Part shown: piece after piece, positions 28,758-37,573 of the stretch
How the letters are laid out: every line of letters begins with the position of its first letter
Numbering within the stretch: the first letter of the stretch is position 1
Assembly (NCBI RefSeq): GCF_000447295.1
Contig: NZ_KE650771.1
Span: 4,230,282 to 4,294,281, forward strand
DNA length: 64,000 nucleotides
Direction of reading: 5' to 3'
From: Fischerella sp. PCC 9431
Lineage (GTDB): Bacteria > Cyanobacteriota > Cyanobacteriia > Cyanobacteriales > Nostocaceae
Translations under genes and position numbers: made by a program
The notes under the pieces: model-generated
Databases searched by the model: none
What the model saw: the letters and a program-made list of their open reading frames with translations, nothing else
What the model was told of the DNA's origin: nothing

Positions 28758-29351
28758 TCAAAATTTAGTTGAACGGTCTATTAGTGCTAGCCAGAGGCGG
28801 CGATGTCCACCGGGTCCGCTATAAAAAAGTAAATCTATCAGCAGTTTTAAAGCCAGGTGGGTAAGTTCATCCGTGGAGATTGTCGAGTCTTCCTCCATCC
28901 GTTCTTGGTAAGTATTGCAGAAAGCATCTATATAATCTCCTAACAAAGCAGCTTGATGAGGTTCGCGGTTGTTTTCCGCCATCTGTTCTAACAAGCCAAC
29001 AGCACGCCGAATCAATTCTTGATGCTGCTTGGCAAGATAACAAATAATGAGAACAAGTGCTCGCGCTTCTTCAACATCGAGCTTTTTTCGCCCTCCTTGA
29101 CCTTTGCGTAGCGGGTTAGACTGGCGTAGCCGCCATAGCGCTACACGGTCTGGCACTCTTGACTCTAAATTCAGATTAATAGCCGCAGAAAGCATGGCCT
29201 CGGAACCAATGCCAGTCAGTGTTTCTAATGCCAACAGCACCAAATCTAATTGGGTTTTGATGTTTTCCCATTGAGTTGTATTCGGGGCTGGCAGCTTAAT
29301 TAAATCCTCCCACTGAGGGGTAGGAGTGGGTAAATTGGCGGCAGAGTGCAT
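28758..29351 (-). CDS. DUF3038 domain protein
   Basis: 197 residues from the ATG at 29351 (MHSAANLPTPTPQW); an in-frame start at 29363 would add four. All-helical and soluble: LDLVLLALETLTGIGSEAML, then DRVALWRLRQSNPLRKG and a basic RKKLDVEEARALVL segment. It is characteristic of cyanobacteria and sits directly before the DUF4335 gene, its usual companion. No enzymatic motif seen. Confidence 0.85.
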   Translation of the reverse strand: MHSAANLPTPTPQWEDLIKLPAPNTTQWENIKTQLDLVLLALETLTGIGSEAMLSAAINLNLESRVPDRVALWRLRQSNPLRKGQGGRKKLDVEEARALVLIICYLAKQHQELIRRAVGLLEQMAENNREPHQAALLGDYIDAFCNTYQERMEEDSTISTDELTHLALKLLIDLLFYSGPGGHRRLWLALIDRSTKF

Positions 29352-29999
29352 AACTTTTAGCATAGATGATCGGGCTGGTAGGGGCTGTTGCTGTTACCCA
29401 TTTTGAAACCAGACTTTTACGAAAGAAGATTAGTTTCCTAAAGCTATGAACTGAAATTAGCCTACAGCAAGCTGCTGGGCATTTTTCATCACTGAGATGG
29501 TTGGGTAAACAGCTGCGGTCTTTGTCTTACTCTATGACGAAAACCGATTTTATAAAAATTACAAGCACTATTTATTACGTCTTGTCTGCTAATTGCACCA
29601 ACCTTGGACTTAACTATACTTTTTGCTTCAAATGATACTTTATACGAAATAAATAAATCTTCCTTTAGATAGATATTTACTCCTCGTTAATGGTTAGTTG
29701 TTCATCTGGCTACTTTACTTAACAACCAAAGAATACATAATCAGCCATATTTCAACAAGCAGTTTTTGAGAAAATTGATTATTTTGTTTACGGAATAACA
29801 AGAACTTTTGATGGTTATGGGAAATTATTTGGTTAAAGAATTAGCATACTTTTGTTTTTGCTATTACCCATTTAATTTTTCATCAAACTTTACTTAAATC
29901 ATTAAAATTCTAAATTGTTCTATAAAAATTAGAGACGCAATTCATTGCATCTCTACAGAGTATCAGAACTAAATTTATACAAGTATTTTCTTAAGCATT
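29352..29999. other. intergenic gap before mutS2 end
   Basis: About 650 bp, AT-rich, no gene. Contains a family B palindrome AGAGACGCAATTCATTGC at 29931-29954 close to the mutS2 stop. Confidence 0.5.
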
Positions 30000-32537
30000 T
30001 CAGTCTATATACGCAACTGTGACACCAGTACCGCCATCTGATTGTTCTGCTGCTTCGTAACGATTAACTCTAGGGTGTTGTTGCAAAAAGGCGTGAACAC
30101 CTTGGCGCAGTTTACCAGTTCCATGTCCGTGAATAATCCAGATCGGCCCAGCTGCTTCGGAAATTGCTTTGTCTAAAATAAGTTCCGCATCTGCAACCCT
30201 ACGTCCGCGTATATCTACTGTATTTTTGGATGTGCGAATTGCTGGGGCTGGTTGGGGAGAAGATAAAGGGACATGGTGACGCGGGGACACGGAGACATTC
30301 TCCGCGTCTTTCCTTCTTCGCATCTCCGCGTCTGGTTTAGCAACTGGTTCAGCTTTTTTACCATCTAGAGATTCTACATCTTCGAGTTTGACTGTCATTT
30401 TCATAATCCCAAACCGGACGGTTAACTCACCATCGTCATCGGGTGCAGTCAAGACTTCTGCTGTTTGCCCTAATTTGGGAATGCGGATGCGATCGCCTTC
30501 TTTGGGAATGTATCCTTGTTTCGGTTTTGGTGGTGGTTGGGGTATAAATTTTTCGGCAATCTGATGTAAAGCCTTTGTGGCTTGCTGGGCATCTTGGGCG
30601 GTGGGTGTACCTTGCTGCAAACGGCGAATTACTAGAGCAATTTCGCTTCTCGCTTGGGCGATCGCTTGCTGAACTGCAACTTCTTGAGAAGCACGCAAAG
30701 CTTGTTCTCTTTCCTGTAAATTTGCGGCTTTTGCGGATACTTCTTTGTATAAACGCTCTGCTTGCTGCAACAAATCTTGTGCTTGTGCTGCTTTGGTTTC
30801 TTGGCGGCGACGTTGGGCTTCTAATCCAGCAATTACCTGGTTAACTTCATCTGTTGAACCTCCTAGATTAGTTTTCGCCTGTTCCACAACTTCTGCTTTT
30901 AAACCCAGGCGTCGGGCAATTGCCAAAGCGTTAGAACGCCCAGGAATTCCCCACAATAGACGGTAAGTTGGTGAAAGAGTGGCTTCATCAAACTCTACTG
31001 AGGCGTTCTCAAACCGTTCATCTTGATATTTTAAGGCTTTGAGTTCGCCAAAGTGAGTTGTTGCCATAGTCAATTGTGCATGATCTGCCAGATAACGTAA
31101 TAAGGCGATCGCTAAGGCACTACCTTCGGCTGGATCAGTACCTGCACCAACTTCATCGAGGAGGATCAGGGACAGGGGACAGGGGACTGGGGACAGGGGA
31201 ACGGGGACTGGGGACTGGGGATAAGGAATCCCAATTTCCGATTCCTGATCTCCTATTCCTAATCCCCGATCCTCGTTCCCCGATTCCTGATCCCCGATCC
31301 CCAATGCTTCCAAAATCCGACTAATGCGGCGAATATGCCCAGAAAAAGTAGATAGATTTTGTTGTAGAGATTGTTCGTCACCAATATCTGCTAATACCTG
31401 GTTAAACCAAGGTAATTCTACGGGTTCACGGGCAGGAACAAATAAACCAACTTTGGCCATCAAGGCTGCCAAACCCAAGGTTTTTAAAGTAACTGTTTTG
31501 CCACCTGTGTTTGGTCCAGTAATTGTTACTACTTTAATTTCTGGTTGAATCAGTAAATCTACAGGAACTACTGCTGATCCTTGTTCGTGTTGTTGTTGCC
31601 ACACTAATAACGGATGACGTAATTGCCGTAGAGTGATGTACTCGTTTTCTTGACGATTGATAAAACGGGGTGGGTTGGCTTGTAGCCAGAAACTATAACG
31701 CGCTTTAGCAGTTGCTAAATCTAAAGTAGTGGCGATCGCAAGTAATTCTTCTAAATCAGGTTTTACTTCTGCCACTTGTTGAGTTAAAGCACGACGAATC
31801 GCTTCTTCTTCGGCTTGTTCTCTTCTAACTAACTGACGCAGTTGATTACCCAAGGGAACAATAGAATTTGGTTCTACATAGAGCGTTGCCCCGCTAGCAG
31901 AGGTATCGTGAACTATGCCGGGGATCGCATCTTTTTGGGGTGCTTTTACAGGAATTACATAGCGATCGCCGCGTTGGGTAATAATTTGTTCCTGAACTGC
32001 GTTGGACTTGACTTGGATAATATTATGTAATTTTTGGGTAATTTGGTTACGTAATTTCCGCAAGTCTATACGAATGTCAGCCAGTTTTTGGCTAGCGCGA
32101 TCGCTGACTTGTCCTCGTTCATCAATACAACGATGAATTTCTTGTTCTAGTTCTGGATAAGTTCTTAAATCAGCAACTAATTCGATGAGAATGGGCAAAT
32201 CTGGCTGATTATCGATCACACGACGTAAATTTCTACTTCCCGCAAGCGTGGTAGCAATAGCCAGCAGTTCGTCGCCTGCTAAAACTCCTTGTAGTTCTGC
32301 CCTTTCGAGATAATCACCAATGTCTTGAATTCCGTCAAACGACAGTCCTGTTGTCAAGCGACTTTCAAGTTCATAGACTTCTTTGGTTTGCGTCAACAAA
32401 TACTCACTCTCAGCTTGAGAATCAGGTGGCGTCAAATCACGCGTTGCGATCGCCCCAAGTTTCGTAGCCGCAAAGGTAGATAGATGCTGACAGAGGCGAT
32501 GCCATTCGAGTAGTTCTAGAGTTTCAGATTGAATCAA
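30000..32537 (-). CDS. mutS2: MutS2 (Smr-domain MutS homologue) with two repeat-derived insertions
   Basis: An 845-residue MutS2, acting in suppression of homologous recombination and in ribosome collision rescue. Seen: N-terminal helical core, Walker A GPNTGGKTVTLKT near 340, Walker B LILLDEVGAGTDPAEGS near 457-473, a long coiled coil, and the C-terminal Smr nuclease domain with VDIRG and HGHGTGKLR. It is longer than usual because of two in-frame insertions: about 43 residues (413-455) immediately before Walker B, encoded by a heptamer repeat tract, and about 23 residues in the linker before Smr. All ATPase and Smr motifs remain intact. Confidence 0.95.
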   Translation of the reverse strand: MIQSETLELLEWHRLCQHLSTFAATKLGAIATRDLTPPDSQAESEYLLTQTKEVYELESRLTTGLSFDGIQDIGDYLERAELQGVLAGDELLAIATTLAGSRNLRRVIDNQPDLPILIELVADLRTYPELEQEIHRCIDERGQVSDRASQKLADIRIDLRKLRNQITQKLHNIIQVKSNAVQEQIITQRGDRYVIPVKAPQKDAIPGIVHDTSASGATLYVEPNSIVPLGNQLRQLVRREQAEEEAIRRALTQQVAEVKPDLEELLAIATTLDLATAKARYSFWLQANPPRFINRQENEYITLRQLRHPLLVWQQQHEQGSAVVPVDLLIQPEIKVVTITGPNTGGKTVTLKTLGLAALMAKVGLFVPAREPVELPWFNQVLADIGDEQSLQQNLSTFSGHIRRISRILEALGIGDQESGNEDRGLGIGDQESEIGIPYPQSPVPVPLSPVPCPLSLILLDEVGAGTDPAEGSALAIALLRYLADHAQLTMATTHFGELKALKYQDERFENASVEFDEATLSPTYRLLWGIPGRSNALAIARRLGLKAEVVEQAKTNLGGSTDEVNQVIAGLEAQRRRQETKAAQAQDLLQQAERLYKEVSAKAANLQEREQALRASQEVAVQQAIAQARSEIALVIRRLQQGTPTAQDAQQATKALHQIAEKFIPQPPPKPKQGYIPKEGDRIRIPKLGQTAEVLTAPDDDGELTVRFGIMKMTVKLEDVESLDGKKAEPVAKPDAEMRRRKDAENVSVSPRHHVPLSSPQPAPAIRTSKNTVDIRGRRVADAELILDKAISEAAGPIWIIHGHGTGKLRQGVHAFLQQHPRVNRYEAAEQSDGGTGVTVAYID
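30271..30333. repeat. repeat inserted in mutS2 linker
   Basis: GCGGGGACACGGAGACATTC then CTCCGCGTC words, the same family as the 24-bp array in hypF; it encodes a basic stretch around MRRRKDAENV without breaking the frame. Confidence 0.7.
31173..31301. repeat. STRR heptamer tract inside mutS2
   Basis: GGGGAC/GGGGACT units followed by CCCGATC/TTCCTGA units, 129 bp (43 codons), encoding GIGDQES and PVPVPLSPVP-like stretches. It matches intergenic tracts in this window. Confidence 0.85.
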
Positions 32538-33121
32538 GGTTTTATATATTTACTAACTTGAAAATGGGTGTAGGGGTGTAGAGGTGTAGGGGTGTGGGAG
32601 AAGTTAAATTTTCATTTTCTCGTTGTGTGATTTATCATATGACTGTCTTATTTCTATATTTGATCAATAATTTGATTTGAATAATCTGAAATTTATCGTA
32701 GCAACACAAATCCCTCTATGGGTTACTCTCAAAGGGTGAAATTTCCGTATGGTCAAAAGTTAATAACTAGGAGTGTAGGGGTGTAAGGGTGTAGGAATAT
32801 TTTGTGACTGTGGTGTAAACTTTGGGAGGTATTTTAAAGATATTAATTTACGAAAAATACTTGTTTTTTCTTACACTTTCACATCTTTACACTCATACGC
32901 CCTTCAAACCTCATACACTCGAATCTTTAAAAGCTTTTGTACTCATTAAGTAACACCAACCTTAAGTAAAAAAAGATGCATAAATTGATTATTTAAATTT
33001 GTTTTTTATCTGGATTCTTGTTGACTTTTTTTGTAAACTGGGTAGTCTGTTAAAAAAAATCGCTGCAAATATCCTCACAATTTGATACCCTAGCTTAAAC
33101 AGATTTGGGAACATTAACAGC
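32538..33121. repeat. intergenic GTGTAGGG repeats
   Basis: 584 bp between divergent mutS2 and guaB3. GTGTAGGG/GTGTAGAG units at about 32569-32600 and 32772-32795, with complementary CACTTTCACATC/CACTC units near 32873-32930. Rest AT-rich; no gene. Confidence 0.65.
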
Positions 33122-34285
33122 GTGGAAACTCAAATTGGGCGGGGGAAAACAGCTCGTAGGGCTTACGGTATAGATGAAATAGCTTTAGCACCTGGCAACA
33201 GGACGCTAGATCCGAGTTTAGCAAACACCAAATGGCGTATTGGTAATATTGAGCGAGAAATCCCAATTATTGCCAGCGCGATGGATGGTGTAGTAGACGT
33301 TCGCATGGCCGTGCTTCTGTCAAATTTAGGAGCATTGGGTGTATTGAATTTAGAAGGAATTCAAACTCGTTATGCTGATCCAGAACCGATTTTAGACAAA
33401 ATAGCTGCGGTGGGCAAAGAAGAATTTGTTCCCTTGATGCAAGAGCTTTATGCTGAATCCATTAAACCAGAATTAATTGAACAAAGAATTAGAGAAATTA
33501 AACAACAAGGCGGTATAGCCGCAGTGAGTGCGACTCCCGCAGGAGCAAGTAAATATGGTGCAGTAGTTGCCAAAGCAGGGGCAGATTTATTTTTTGTGCA
33601 AGCAACAGTTGTTTCCACATCACATCTGTCCCCAGAATCTATAGTACCTCTTGACTTAGCTCAATTTTGCCGAGAAATGCCCATACCTGTAATTTTGGGT
33701 AATTGCGTGACTTATGAAGTTACCCTGGACTTAATGAAAGCAGGAGCTGCTGCGGTGCTTGTCGGTATTGGCCCTGGTGCTGCTTGTACTTCCCGTGGTG
33801 TGTTGGGAGTGGGTGTACCACAAGCAACTGCGATCGCAGACTGTGCAGCCGCCCGTGATGAGTATTATCAACAAACAGGTAAATACATTCCCGTCATTGC
33901 TGATGGTGGTCTAATCACTGGAGGTGACATCTGTAAGTGTATTGCTTGTGGTGCGGATGGCGTGATGATTGGTTCTCCTTTTGCAAGGGCTGCTGAAGCG
34001 CCAGGACGTGGTTATCATTGGGGTATGGCAACTCCTAGCCCGGTTTTACCTCGTGGGACGCGCATTCGTGTAGGTACAACTGGTACTTTAGAACAAATTC
34101 TTGTTGGTCCAGCCCAATTAGATGATGGTACTCATAATCTTTTGGGAGCCTTAAAAACTAGTATGGGAACATTAGGAGCAAAAAATCTTAAAGAAATGCA
34201 GCAAGTCGAAGTTGTAATTGCTCCTTCGTTGTTAACTGAGGGCAAAGTATACCAAAAAGCTCAACAATTAGGTATGGGTAAATAA
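33122..34285 (+). CDS. guaB3: GuaB3-type IMP dehydrogenase family protein
   Basis: A 387-residue TIM-barrel protein of the IMP dehydrogenase/GMP reductase superfamily, starting at GTG. It lacks the CBS pair of ordinary GuaB and is correspondingly short. Seen: [11 protein letters not shown] near residue 50, [10 protein letters not shown], the catalytic loop [17 protein letters not shown] with its cysteine near 222, and [12 protein letters not shown]. GuaB3 proteins are widespread in cyanobacteria and I recall IMP dehydrogenase activity being shown for one. It is followed by yfr1 and trxA, the conserved cyanobacterial order. Confidence 0.9.
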   Translation: METQIGRGKTARRAYGIDEIALAPGNRTLDPSLANTKWRIGNIEREIPIIASAMDGVVDVRMAVLLSNLGALGVLNLEGIQTRYADPEPILDKIAAVGKEEFVPLMQELYAESIKPELIEQRIREIKQQGGIAAVSATPAGASKYGAVVAKAGADLFFVQATVVSTSHLSPESIVPLDLAQFCREMPIPVILGNCVTYEVTLDLMKAGAAAVLVGIGPGAACTSRGVLGVGVPQATAIADCAAARDEYYQQTGKYIPVIADGGLITGGDICKCIACGADGVMIGSPFARAAEAPGRGYHWGMATPSPVLPRGTRIRVGTTGTLEQILVGPAQLDDGTHNLLGALKTSMGTLGAKNLKEMQQVEVVIAPSLLTEGKVYQKAQQLGMGK

Positions 34286-34422
34286 GACAGGTTGTTGTTA
34301 GTAGAGCAAGTATGGGGAGTAACTATAAAAAAATAACCACTAACCAACAACCACCAACCAACAACTATAAAAAAATTTTTCCAGACTCTTAAACATTTCC
34401 TGGAAAAATCACATATGTCGCC

Positions 34423-34428
34423 TACAAT
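34423..34428 (+). promoter_or_regulatory. -10 box of yfr1
   Basis: TACAAT, seven bases before the likely RNA start. No consensus -35. Confidence 0.5.
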
Positions 34429-34435
34429 AGAAATA

Positions 34436-34507
34436 GCGGAGACGCATGTTTCCGTTCACTCCTCACACCACACTCCGCCCGGACTACTGTTCGGGCGGTT
34501 CCTTTTG
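34436..34507 (+). ncRNA. yfr1: Yfr1 small RNA
   Basis: The ultraconserved single-stranded motif ACTCCTCACAC (34458-34468) lies between a small 5' hairpin (CGGA/TCCG, 34437-34454) and a terminator stem CCGCCCG/CGGGCGG (34475-34498) followed by TTCCTTTTG. This is the known three-part design of Yfr1, and the position between a guaB-type gene and trxA is its known cyanobacterial location. Yfr1 pairs through the motif with mRNAs of outer-membrane porins. The ends are estimated from the -10 box and the T-run. Confidence 0.88.
34475..34507 (+). terminator. terminator of yfr1
   Basis: CCGCCCG (34475-34481) pairs with CGGGCGG (34492-34498), followed by a T-rich end. Confidence 0.8.
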
Positions 34508-34735
34508 TTTATGAAAAAAAGCTAAAACCATATACTTTTTGTCAAAATCTAGAGGTAGGGTGACATAGTAGCGGGTAAATGAAAATAAAAACCCTTAAAC
34601 CTTTCCCCAATTCTTGGAAAAATAACTTTTGCAAAAGATATCATATACAAATCTATCTCTCTGACTCCAAGCAGTGCTTTTTGCTATGGTAGAATTTCAG
34701 CACGATCAAAAATATATAGACAAAGGTTTGTAGCC

Positions 34736-35059
34736 ATGTCAGCAGCCGCACAAGTTACCGACTCCACTTTTAAGCAGGAAGTATTAGACAGCGAAGTTCC
34801 TGTTTTGGTTGACTTTTGGGCACCCTGGTGCGGTCCTTGCCGGATGGTAGCACCAGTTGTAGAAGAAATAGCAGCTCAATATGAAGGTCAACTCAAGGTG
34901 GTTAAGGTCAATACCGATGAGAATCCTAATGTTGCTAGTCAATACGGTATCCGTAGCATTCCCACATTGATGATTTTCAAGGGTGGGCAAAAAGTTGATA
35001 TGGTAGTTGGCGCTGTACCAAAAACTACACTAGCTAATACTTTGGAAAAATATCTTTAA
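34736..35059 (+). CDS. trxA: thioredoxin
   Basis: A 107-residue thioredoxin reducing target disulfides in the cytoplasm. Seen: [11 protein letters not shown] with the WCGPC active site at about residues 32-36, the buried Asp in VLVDFWA, and the cis-proline [10 protein letters not shown] near 74-77. Normal length. Transcribed separately from guaB3, since yfr1 and its terminator lie between. Confidence 0.96.
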   Translation: MSAAAQVTDSTFKQEVLDSEVPVLVDFWAPWCGPCRMVAPVVEEIAAQYEGQLKVVKVNTDENPNVASQYGIRSIPTLMIFKGGQKVDMVVGAVPKTTLANTLEKYL

Positions 35060-35080
35060 AGTTTCAGTTACTGCAAATAC

Positions 35081-35105
35081 TTTTGGAGTGTTTTTCACTC
35101 CAAAA
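35081..35105 (+). terminator. hairpin after trxA
   Basis: TTTTGGAGTG (35081-35090), TTTTT loop, CACTCCAAAA (35096-35105): a perfect 10-bp stem 22 bases after the stop, with no T-run behind it. Confidence 0.5.
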
Positions 35106-35370
35106 ACATCTTAAATATTTGCCAGTAAAAATAAAGGAATACTAACCTTGGTTTCCTAAGTCTAATATTTTTCCAACTATGTAGTTTGCACTGTGTTTGA
35201 CTACTAAACACACAATAGCAATAAAGCCTACCCTAAAAAAGTCATCTGTGATTCATTTTTCACCCTTTGTTTGTCCCTTCCCCAGTGGAAAAAACTAGTG
35301 CAAAAAGTAAAAATCAGAGCTGTAAAGCCTGTATAGCAATTTTTTAGCTTATTTTTACTGTTGTAGCTGT

Positions 35371-35527
35371 TAGGACTTACGCAAGTGTCACAAAAAATAA
35401 AATTTTTTTGCTTGTAGTAAGCGGCTTTAGCCCTTATTTTGAGGACTAAAGTCCACCCTTCGGGAAGCCGCTCTTACGAGCGTCTACACTACGAACTTAA
35501 AATAATATGCCAGTTGCGTAAGTCCTA
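35371..35527. mobile_element. 157-bp MITE with 14-bp inverted ends
   Basis: TAGGACTTACGCAA (35371-35384) is mirrored exactly by TTGCGTAAGTCCTA (35514-35527). GGACTTACGC ends are common on small cyanobacterial elements. The interior carries a family A palindrome copy (35411-35455) and a CGCTCTTACGAGCG piece. No coding capacity. The remainder of 35106-35713 shows only AT-rich DNA. Confidence 0.75.
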
Positions 35528-35713
35528 GCCGTTTTTGGCACGCTGCACTAGCTCATAGTGTTGCAAAGTAATTTTTGGTTGGTAAGGAAGTAGTAGCACC
35601 TTAGTTTTTATAAACTGGAGGTGCTTTTTTATTTCTATAAAAGGGTTTTGCCGAGAAATTCCACATTCGAGCAAATTTAGGTAAAATATAGTGCCGCATT
35701 GGCTACAGTTCTC

Positions 35714-36790
35714 ATGACCTCATCTGCGTCGTTTAACATACTAGAGTTAGAGTCTCTCCAAACTGACATCGCCGAATTATTTGAGCGCTTACCAAAGTTA
35801 AAAAATAGACGATATATCCAGCAGGCGCTAGCTACCATAGTGCGTCTGGCTGAGAGTGAAATCGATCGCTTGGATTGGAAAATTATGTCGGCTGCTTTAA
35901 TAGACATGGAGCGTGGTTTCGAGCTATTTCATGATTACCGACATGTCCGAAAAGTGACCATATTTGGCTCGGCTCGTCTATCACCAGAAAGCCCAGAATA
36001 TCATATGGCTGTTGATTTCGCCCGCTATGTTACTCAACTGGGATTCATGGTCATGACTGGTGGTGGTGGCGGAATTATGCAAGCTGGTCACGAAGGTGCT
36101 GGACGAGAAAATTCTTTTGGTCTAAATATTCAACTACCCTTTGAACAGCAAGCCAACCCAATTATTGAGGGTGATCCGAAGTTAATTCATTTTAAATATT
36201 TCTTTACTCGCAAGTTATTTCTTTTAAAAGAAAGTGATGCTGTTGCTTTATTTCCTGGTGGGTTTGGGACTCAAGATGAAGCTTTCGAGTGTATGACTCT
36301 CAGCCAAACAGGTAAGTTTGGGCCAGTACCCGTAGTCTTGATTGACCGTCCTGGTGGAGATTACTGGCGGTCTTGGAGCGAATATATTGATAAACAATTG
36401 GTGCAAAATGGCTTAGTAAGTCCCGAAGACCCAAGTTTATATACAGTCACAGATGATTTAGTAGTGGCTTGTAATGCTATTACCCGCTTTTACCAGGTTT
36501 ATCATTCTAGTCGCTACGTAGGCGATCGCTTGGTAATTCGCCTCAGAACAGAATTATCTGATGCGGAGGTCGAGCAATTAAATGCTGATTTTAAAGATAT
36601 TTTGGTGACAGGACAAATTGAAAAAAGTCAAGCTTTACCTCAAGAAGGACAAGATGAAACTTTAGAACTACCCCGCTTAGTTCTTTACTTCAATCAAAGA
36701 GATTTGGGGCGTCTTTATCAAATGATTGCTGTTATTAATAGTATGGGTGCGCCTTCATTAGAAGATAGAGCGCACCCAGAATTGAAGTGA
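35714..36790 (+). CDS. LOG-family protein (TIGR00730 type)
   Basis: 358 residues from the ATG at 35714; an in-frame TTG at 35699 would add five. The Rossmann-like core has VTIFGSARL near 88, MVMTGGGGGIMQAGHEGA near 118, and the signature PGGFGTQDEAFE near 185, the motif of cytokinin-activating phosphoribohydrolases (LOG) and related proteins once called lysine decarboxylases. The N-terminal about 80 residues and the C-terminal about 90 residues extend the core. The substrate is not determined by sequence; nucleotide 5'-monophosphates are likely. Confidence 0.85.
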   Translation: MTSSASFNILELESLQTDIAELFERLPKLKNRRYIQQALATIVRLAESEIDRLDWKIMSAALIDMERGFELFHDYRHVRKVTIFGSARLSPESPEYHMAVDFARYVTQLGFMVMTGGGGGIMQAGHEGAGRENSFGLNIQLPFEQQANPIIEGDPKLIHFKYFFTRKLFLLKESDAVALFPGGFGTQDEAFECMTLSQTGKFGPVPVVLIDRPGGDYWRSWSEYIDKQLVQNGLVSPEDPSLYTVTDDLVVACNAITRFYQVYHSSRYVGDRLVIRLRTELSDAEVEQLNADFKDILVTGQIEKSQALPQEGQDETLELPRLVLYFNQRDLGRLYQMIAVINSMGAPSLEDRAHPELK

Positions 36791-36809
36791 GATTCGTAGC
36801 AGTTGTAGG

Positions 36810-36839
36810 AAAAAAGATTAAGGGGAATTTTCCCCTTAA
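36810..36839 (-). terminator. terminator of the HTH regulator gene
   Basis: On the minus strand TTAAGGGGAA and TTCCCCTTAA (36839-36818) form a 10-bp stem with a 2-base loop, followed by TCTTTTTT. It also lies just after the LOG gene on the plus strand. Confidence 0.6.
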
Positions 36840-36957
36840 CCCGAAATAGTGCAAAAACGACTTTTCCAAAAAGTCTATTTAGAGCATACACGGTAGCGTG
36901 TAAGAAAGTCAACAAATTTATGATGATTTATTGTAGAGACGTTGCACTGCAACGTCT

Positions 36958-37440
36958 TTATTCTCTTGTTTTGTACTTAAATCCAGTTTTTTCAGCCACC
37001 ATGCTTAAAAGTTTCGATGTGGCGCGAGTTGGTTCATAAACACTTGTTTCCCACTCGCTAACAGTTTGTTGACGAACGCCTAACTCTTCGGCAAATTCTT
37101 TTTGGGAAAGTCCCATTTGCAGGCGTAATTCCTTGATGGTTTCACTGTTCCAGTTGATAGTATTGGTTGCAGTTTGCACCTTGTAGCTACTATTCGCTTT
37201 GCGAAAAGTGACGGTTTCTGTTTCTAAGTTAGGTTCTACCACGTACCCTGCTTTCATCCAAGCTGAGGCTTGGGCTGAACCTGTCTTGCGGTTTCCCCAC
37301 CATCGGCGTTCTTTTTTGGCTGAGTTGGGTAGGGTGTTATTAATTAATTTTTCAATTTCCGTGAAAGAAAGAGTGATTTCCGGGCAATCACTTGTTTGGA
37401 GATATTCTAAAAGTGGTTGATATTTACTTCCTCCTTTCAC
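36958..37440 (-). CDS. HTH transcriptional regulator with N-terminal DUF7662-like domain
   Basis: 160 residues from the GTG at 37440, which is preceded by GGAGTAAGGG; a TTG at 37461 is the other option and no ATG is available. The N-terminal half (KYQPLLEYLQ, LSFTEIEKLI, RRWWGN, SAWMKAGYVVE) resembles the DUF7662 domain found fused to, or next to, DNA-binding modules. Residues about 100-155 form a Cro/C1-type helix-turn-helix (LGVRQQTVSEWETSVYEPTR). A likely DNA-binding regulator; target unknown. Confidence 0.75.
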   Translation of the reverse strand: MKGGSKYQPLLEYLQTSDCPEITLSFTEIEKLINNTLPNSAKKERRWWGNRKTGSAQASAWMKAGYVVEPNLETETVTFRKANSSYKVQTATNTINWNSETIKELRLQMGLSQKEFAEELGVRQQTVSEWETSVYEPTRATSKLLSMVAEKTGFKYKTRE

Positions 37441-37573
37441 GACCCTTACTCCATCTCCCAATTATTTTTACCATCTACAATTTCTCAAAACTATCAAAAA
37501 TATTAGGGTAGGTCTTATCCTACCCCTCGCAAATAAAAGATTAATTTGCTTATTTTAAAAAGGATCGTTGAAT

